Assembly (NCBI GenBank): GCA_959022875.1
Contig: CAUFAM010000034.1
Location: 1 to 8,574, forward strand
Direction: 5' to 3'
DNA from: an uncultured Oscillospiraceae bacterium
GTDB lineage: Bacteria; Bacillota; Clostridia; Oscillospirales; Oscillospiraceae
DNA: 8,574 bases
Shown in pieces: positions 5,341 to 8,574 of the stretch. The translations under genes were made by a program, and so were the position numbers. The notes beneath the pieces were generated by a model. It searched no databases and was not told the origin of the DNA. It was given only the letters and a program-made list of their open reading frames with translations. Position 1 is the first letter of the stretch; each line of letters starts with the position of its first letter.

Positions 5341-6345
5341 TCACAGCCATTTCTTTTTCAGCATACGAATGTCGTCCCCAAAGAAGTGGAGCACATGGTA
5401 CTCCCCCTCGATTCGGGAGGCGATCTGGGGATTGTAGCGCCTGGCAATCTCCTCCAGAGACAGGTTGGTGGAGATCACGGTGTGCCGCTCGGCCACCAAG
5501 CGGGTGTTAATGAGCTCATACAGGGCCGACTGGGTAAACTGGGTGGTCAGCTCACTGCCCAGATCGTCCACAATCAGCAAATCGCAGTTGAGATACCGGC
5601 GGGTCTCGTCCCGGGCGTCCTGGCCGTCGGCGCTGTCCCGCAGGAACTTTTTGGCCTCGAACTGGGCAAAGATATTGCCCGCCGTGTCGTAGACCACCGA
5701 ATATCCGTGCTCGGAAACCGCCCGGGCGATGCAGGCCGACAAAAACGTCTTCCCCAGCCCCGGCGCTCCGGACATCAGCAGATTTCGGAACAGGCAGCTT
5801 TCAAACTTCCGGGCATAGTTGAGGCACACGTCATAGGTCAGTTCCATGTTTTTCCGGGGAGAGGTGCCCTTTCCCGGGTAGGGCGTTTCACTGTAATAGT
5901 CCAGGCGGAAGGTGTCAAAGGACTGCTCTCCCAAGTCCAGCAGCTTGGACAGCTCCTGGATCTGTTCCTGGGCACAGAGCTTTTTCAGGCACTGGCACAT
6001 CTGTGCCCCGCGCCAGCCGGTATCGCCACACAGGGGACAGGCGGGCTTGTCATCCAGGGCGTCGGGGGGCAGGCCCAGGGAGCCCAGCAGTACGGCCCGC
6101 TCCTGCTGCAGGTCCAGATTTTTCTCCCGGACCTCCTGCACCGCCCGGACAGGGTCGCCCCCCTGGCGCAGGGTGGCCGCCACCAGCTGGGCCATGGTGG
6201 CCTGGAGCTTTCGGTCCAGCTGCCGGAGCTTGGGCTGGCGCTCATAGGCCTGGCTGCGCAGCCGCTCCGTCTTCTCCCGGCGCTGGCGGCGCTCCTCCTC
6301 CAGCCGGTCCGTTGCCCGGCGTAAAATATTGGCGTCATAGGCCAT
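5341..6345 (-). CDS. dnaI: DnaI/DnaC-like helicase loader ATPase
   Basis: The 334-residue AAA+ ATPase probably loads the replicative helicase onto DNA. The N-terminal part (1-95) is a charged, helical, coiled-coil-like region. It is followed by a probable zinc site, C103-x2-C106 and C117-x-C119, the kind seen in the helicase-binding domain of DnaI. The ATPase domain (about 165-334) shows Walker A GAPGLGKT (193-200), Walker B LLIVDD (256-261), sensor-1 STN (292-294) and the arginine-finger segment ASRIEG with R311. IstB-type transposition proteins are related, but they lack the long N-terminal zinc-binding region, and there is no transposase here. The ATG at 6345 lies 4 bases after the stop of the DnaB/DnaD-like gene, with GAGGAGG inside the end of that gene, so the two are translationally coupled. 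The pairing fits a joint helicase-loading role, as in the dnaB-dnaI operon of B. subtilis. The symbol is by similarity. Confidence 0.92.
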   Translation of the reverse strand: MAYDANILRRATDRLEEERRQRREKTERLRSQAYERQPKLRQLDRKLQATMAQLVAATLRQGGDPVRAVQEVREKNLDLQQERAVLLGSLGLPPDALDDKPACPLCGDTGWRGAQMCQCLKKLCAQEQIQELSKLLDLGEQSFDTFRLDYYSETPYPGKGTSPRKNMELTYDVCLNYARKFESCLFRNLLMSGAPGLGKTFLSACIARAVSEHGYSVVYDTAGNIFAQFEAKKFLRDSADGQDARDETRRYLNCDLLIVDDLGSELTTQFTQSALYELINTRLVAERHTVISTNLSLEEIARRYNPQIASRIEGEYHVLHFFGDDIRMLKKKWL

Positions 6346-6349
6346 GGCT

Positions 6350-7297
6350 TCAGCCCTCCTCCCGCTTCATCTGTTCCATCAGGCGGCGCATACGCTCCAT
6401 ATCCTCCCGCACCCGCTGGTCCTCCTGGGGGGAAGACTGTACACTCTGAGAGGCGCCGGCCCGGATGGGCCGGGGGTCCCGGTCGCCAGCCTGTATGGCG
6501 GCAGCGGTGTGCAGGCCCTTTTCGTGCCAGCGGCGCAAAATTCCGTTCATATAGCCCCAGTCCATGGACTGCTTTTTCAGCACGGTCTTCTCATAGGCCA
6601 TGCGGATGGCCTCGTCCTCAAAGCCCATGTCGTCCCAGGCGGCAATGTAGGTCTTCTCCCGCTCCACCAAAGGCCGGGGGCTGATGTCCAGCAGACGGAG
6701 CACCTCCGCCTCCCGTCCCCGCAGGCGGGTGAGCTTGGCGATGTACTCCTCCGCCCGCTCCATGGTGTCGATTCCCCGCCGGGCCCAGACAAAGCCCTCC
6801 TTGCTGATCTGGGACAGGAAGGGCCGGCGGCCGGGGCCGTATTTGCGCTCCATCTCCTCAATGCACCAGCCCACCAGCATCAAAATCACTTCCGGTGGCA
6901 GGGCCAGGTGGTCATAGAGGGTATAGAGCTTCTTCAAGTCGGCGGCGGAGAGTTTCTTCCCCAGCCGCCGCTCCACCTCGTCGGCCAGAGCGGAAAAGAG
7001 GGACGCCCGGTCGGCCAGGGCGGCGGCCACCTCTTCGGTGCCATACTCCGGGGGCGGCAGCTCCTGGGCCGGGGGCTCGGGCTGGGAAAACTCCCGGGCG
7101 GGGGCCAGCCCCTGGGCACGCAGGCGTTCCAGGGCGGTCTGGGTCCGGTCCTGAGGCCACTTCAGCCCGGATAAATCCCCATGGCGCAGCAGATGGAGGT
7201 ACAGGAGGGCGGCATCCCCGTCTCCCAGCTTCAGCAGCCGGTCGGCCGCCTGACCGGTCATGGCCACCACTTCTCCGGGCAGCAGCGTATGTGCCAT
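6350..7297 (-). CDS. DnaB/DnaD-like primosomal replication initiation protein
   Basis: The product has 315 residues. The C-terminal part has the DnaD-domain (DDBH2) signature: an aromatic-rich helix AYEKTVLKKQSMDWGYMNGILRRW (234-257), matching the family's 'Y-x3-hydrophobic ... W-x-Y-hydrophobic-x2-IL-x2-W'. An upstream block (about 90-172, with GKKLSAADLKKLY and EVILMLVGWCIEEM) looks like a second, degenerate copy. The N-terminus (1-65) is probably a winged-helix domain, linked by a Pro/Glu-rich spacer (70-85). A C-terminal charged helix (291-315) may be a coiled coil. Two tandem DnaD-like domains resemble B. subtilis DnaB (472 residues) more than DnaD (232), hence no symbol. The protein would remodel origin DNA or assist helicase loading with the DnaI-like protein encoded next. 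The start is ATG 7297, with GGAGG 8 bases upstream; an open extension to 7471 runs back through the promoter and is rejected. First gene of the operon. Confidence 0.85.
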   Translation of the reverse strand: MAHTLLPGEVVAMTGQAADRLLKLGDGDAALLYLHLLRHGDLSGLKWPQDRTQTALERLRAQGLAPAREFSQPEPPAQELPPPEYGTEEVAAALADRASLFSALADEVERRLGKKLSAADLKKLYTLYDHLALPPEVILMLVGWCIEEMERKYGPGRRPFLSQISKEGFVWARRGIDTMERAEEYIAKLTRLRGREAEVLRLLDISPRPLVEREKTYIAAWDDMGFEDEAIRMAYEKTVLKKQSMDWGYMNGILRRWHEKGLHTAAAIQAGDRDPRPIRAGASQSVQSSPQEDQRVREDMERMRRLMEQMKREEG

Positions 7298-7305
7298 GGG
7301 AACCC

Positions 7306-7310
7306 CCTCC
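7306..7310 (-). promoter_or_regulatory. Ribosome binding site that fixes the DnaB/DnaD-like start
   Basis: GGAGG (complement of 7306-7310) lies 8 bases before the ATG at 7297, within a longer purine run. It selects the 315-residue product over longer in-frame extensions. Confidence 0.8.
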
Positions 7311-7343
7311 TCTCCTGTGTTTTGCCACAATGGCTGTTGTTCC

Positions 7344-7372
7344 ATTTTACCGCAAATTGTCCCCGGCGTAAA
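7344..7372 (-). promoter_or_regulatory. Promoter of the replication-lspA-rluD operon
   Basis: On the minus strand, TTTACG (complement of 7367-7372, 4 of 6) and TAAAAT (complement of 7344-7349, 5 of 6) are spaced by 17 bases. The predicted start near 7337 gives a leader of about 40 bases. No other promoter is evident further down the operon. Confidence 0.6.
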
Positions 7373-7464
7373 CAGCAAAATTCCGTTACGCTTATCCCCG
7401 TCGCGTCGTTCAAGCCGCCGGGTGTATTTTTGAAAAGAAAGCACAAAATTCATGAAATATCTAT

Positions 7465-7493
7465 TTTTCAAATGTAGGGGTCTGTGTTATAAT
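7465..7493 (+). promoter_or_regulatory. Promoter of zapA
   Basis: A perfect -10 TATAAT (7488-7493) is preceded by TGT (7485-7487), an extended -10. A -35-like TTTTCA (7465-7470, 4 of 6) lies 17 bases upstream. The predicted start is near 7500, giving a leader of about 60 bases that contains a small 5-bp hairpin (7513-7517 with 7526-7530). The 261-bp divergent region 7298-7558 holds this promoter, the operon promoter at 7344-7372, and nothing else I recognise. Confidence 0.8.
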
Positions 7494-7558
7494 GGTTCCA
7501 ACTATAAAGAAGCTGGGGGCATGGGCCCAGAGAGATAACCAGTTTGGGAGGAATCGTG

Positions 7559-7870
7559 ATGAGGAACAAAGTAGTGGTCACCATCGCCGGACGGGAATAT
7601 ACCATGGTCGCCGTAGAGGACGAGACCTATGTGCGCAAGTGCGCCGACCTTGTAGATCAGCAGCTCAAGCAGATTTCATCGGGCAATCTGTCTCAGGCAG
7701 ACGCCGCCGTGCTGGCTGCCATGAACATTGCCGACCAGTTTTTGAAGGAACAGCAGGCCAGCGACGACCTGCGCCGCCAGGTGAAGGAAAACCTGGAGGA
7801 TGCCAACCGCCTGAAGCTGGAGCTGTCGGAGGCCAAGCGGGAAATTTTCAAGCTGAGCACCCGTAAATAA
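7559..7870 (+). CDS. zapA: Cell division protein ZapA
   Basis: The product has 103 residues, slightly longer than typical ZapA. The N-terminal globular domain (about 1-62) shows the family pattern: NKVVVTIAGREYTMVAVEDETYV (3-25), KCADLVDQQL (27-36) and ADAAVLAAMNIADQFL (47-62). It is followed by a long charged helix (62-103) that would form the dimer/tetramer coiled coil. ZapA is cytoplasmic; it binds FtsZ, bundles protofilaments and stabilises the Z-ring. The ATG at 7559 is used, with GGGAGG (7546-7551) 7 bases upstream. An adjacent in-frame GTG at 7556 is possible but gives only 4-base spacing, and a TTG at 7544 is unlikely because it precedes the ribosome binding site. It has a strong promoter of its own and lies 63 bases before the U32 gene, a common clostridial neighbour. 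Confidence 0.93.
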   Translation: MRNKVVVTIAGREYTMVAVEDETYVRKCADLVDQQLKQISSGNLSQADAAVLAAMNIADQFLKEQQASDDLRRQVKENLEDANRLKLELSEAKREIFKLSTRK

Positions 7871-7879
7871 TTTCCAACA

Positions 7880-7903
7880 CAGGTCGCCCGTCCGGGCGAC
7901 CTG
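7880..7903 (+). terminator. Intercistronic hairpin after zapA, possible weak terminator
   Basis: A perfect 10-bp stem (7880-7889 with 7894-7903) has the loop GTCC, 9 bases after the zapA stop. The tail (TTCACCG) is not U-rich, so it is likely a partial terminator or a 3'-end stabiliser that lets some transcription enter the U32 gene. No clear promoter is seen between the hairpin and the ribosome binding site at 7921-7926. Confidence 0.55.
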
Positions 7904-7933
7904 TTCACCGTACTTGCCAAAGGAGGCACTCTC

Positions 7934-8574
7934 ATGCTGGAACTGCTTTCCCCCGCCGGCTCCATGGAGGCGGTGACCGCGGCCGTTCAAAACGGAGCGG
8001 ATGCCGTCTATCTGGGATATGGGGATTTCAACGCCCGCCGCAACGCCAAGAATTTCACCTGGGAAGAGGCTGCGGCGGCCGTTTCTTACTGTCATCTTCG
8101 GGGCTGCAAGGTACACCTCACCCTGAACACGCTGCTTACCGACCGGGAGCTGCCCGGCGCGGCGGCGGTGGCCGCCCACGCCAGCGACATCGGGGTGGAC
8201 GCGGTCATCGTCCAGGACCTGGGCGTGGCCCGGATGCTCCGCCAGTCGGTGCCCGATTTGCCCATCCACGGCTCCACCCAGATGACCATTCACTCTCTGG
8301 ACGGCGTCAAGGCCTGGGCCGACCTGGGGATGACCCGGGTGGTGCTGGGCCGGGAGCTGAGCCGGGACCAGATCGCCTACATCTGCCAGCACGCTCCCAT
8401 CGAAATTGAGGTCTTCGGCCACGGCGCCCTGTGCATGTGCTGGTCGGGCCAGTGCTTCTTCTCCTCCGTCATCGGCGGCCGCAGCGGCAAGCGGATACTG
8501 TGCGCGCAGCCCGGGCGGGTGAAGTGCGGCTGGGGGTGCCAGGCACATGAATGTCCCCGGTCCCTCAAAGACCT
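7934..8574 (+). CDS. U32 family peptidase-like protein (partial, N-terminal 213 residues)
   Basis: The frame runs off the right edge. The N-terminus is typical of U32 proteins: LLSPAGSMEAVTAAVQNGADAVYLG (4-28), then FNARRNAKNFT (32-42). The U32 signature is at 160-178: E159-V-F then GHGALCMCWSGQCFFSS with C167 and C174, followed by GGRSGKR and C190. Members once called collagenase-like peptidases are now linked to iron-sulfur-dependent hydroxylation, for example TrhP (tRNA U34), RlhA (23S rRNA) and UbiU/UbiV. C167 and C174 (7 apart) and C190 match the spacing of cluster ligands I recall for UbiU. Clostridial proteins with this N-terminus are often about 700-800 residues with a DUF3656 region. 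The start ATG 7934 has AGGAGG (7921-7926) 7 bases upstream. Residues 194-209 look atypical (see findings). A role in tRNA or rRNA modification is inferred. Confidence 0.9.
   Translation, partial: MLELLSPAGSMEAVTAAVQNGADAVYLGYGDFNARRNAKNFTWEEAAAAVSYCHLRGCKVHLTLNTLLTDRELPGAAAVAAHASDIGVDAVIVQDLGVARMLRQSVPDLPIHGSTQMTIHSLDGVKAWADLGMTRVVLGRELSRDQIAYICQHAPIEIEVFGHGALCMCWSGQCFFSSVIGGRSGKRILCAQPGRVKCGWGCQAHECPRSLKD

Noticed and set aside
5386..6324. Long plus-strand open frame opposite the helicase-loader gene
   Set aside because: Antisense shadow; the minus strand encodes Walker A, Walker B and a zinc motif.
5341..6345. IstB-type transposition ATPase, which would imply an IS21-like element
   Set aside because: There is no transposase or terminal repeat; the N-terminal zinc region and coupling to a DnaD-domain gene point to a helicase loader.
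7298..7471. Longer N-terminus of the DnaB/DnaD-like protein
   Set aside because: The added residues are non-conserved and run through the promoter 7344-7372, while ATG 7297 has a strong ribosome binding site.
7676..8548. Long minus-strand open frame opposite zapA and the U32 gene
   Set aside because: It spans two conserved plus-strand genes and the intergenic hairpin; no ribosome binding site or domain was seen.
1..8574. CRISPR array, tRNA/rRNA genes, prophage, defence or toxin-antitoxin systems
   Set aside because: No regularly spaced repeats, tRNA-like folds, integrase, or defence-type domains were seen; all longer gene-free gaps are under 300 bases and explained by promoters or hairpins.

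Overview
The window is an ordinary chromosomal stretch from a GC-rich, endospore-forming member of the Firmicutes. Gene families, codon use and strong GGAGG-type ribosome binding sites best fit the class Clostridia, in the Oscillospiraceae range (Flavonifractor, Intestinimonas, Lawsonibacter and similar). That placement is inference, since there is no rRNA here. I see no mobile element, CRISPR array, tRNA, prophage or toxin-antitoxin signature, and no clear new multi-gene system. The window is almost fully coding.

Layout. (1) 1-1195, plus strand: the last 36 codons of an unidentified gene, then a 353-residue flavodoxin-fold oxidoreductase with an extra N-terminal domain and a four-cysteine motif. 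A 14-bp hairpin at 1203-1234 serves as terminator for this gene and for the convergent gene after it. (2) 1250-2005, minus strand: a membrane-anchored M23 (LytM-fold) protein resembling the sporulation protein SpoIIQ. It diverges from (3) 2142-3395, plus strand, an M16 zinc protease. The 136-bp divergent region holds a good housekeeping promoter for the protease and a sigma-F-like promoter for the M23 gene. (4) 3467-3895, plus strand: a two-CBS-domain protein whose start codon directly abuts the terminator hairpin of the protease gene. (5) 3934-7297, minus strand: a four-gene operon read right to left: a DnaB/DnaD-like replication initiation protein, a DnaI/DnaC-like helicase loader, lspA (signal peptidase II) and rluD (23S rRNA pseudouridine synthase). 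It starts from a promoter at 7344-7372 and ends at a hairpin shared with the CBS gene. (6) 7559-8574, plus strand: zapA, with a perfect extended -10 promoter, followed by the first 213 residues of a U32-family protein cut by the window edge.

Together the genes serve core functions: helicase loading at replication initiation, lipoprotein maturation, ribosome modification, Z-ring assembly, probable tRNA or rRNA hydroxylation, and engulfment-stage sporulation. The points most worth a second look are the sigma-F-like promoter of the spoIIQ-like gene, the CBS gene start buried in a terminator, the two-domain flavodoxin-like protein with its cysteine cluster, and the unusual residues after the conserved cysteines of the U32 protein.
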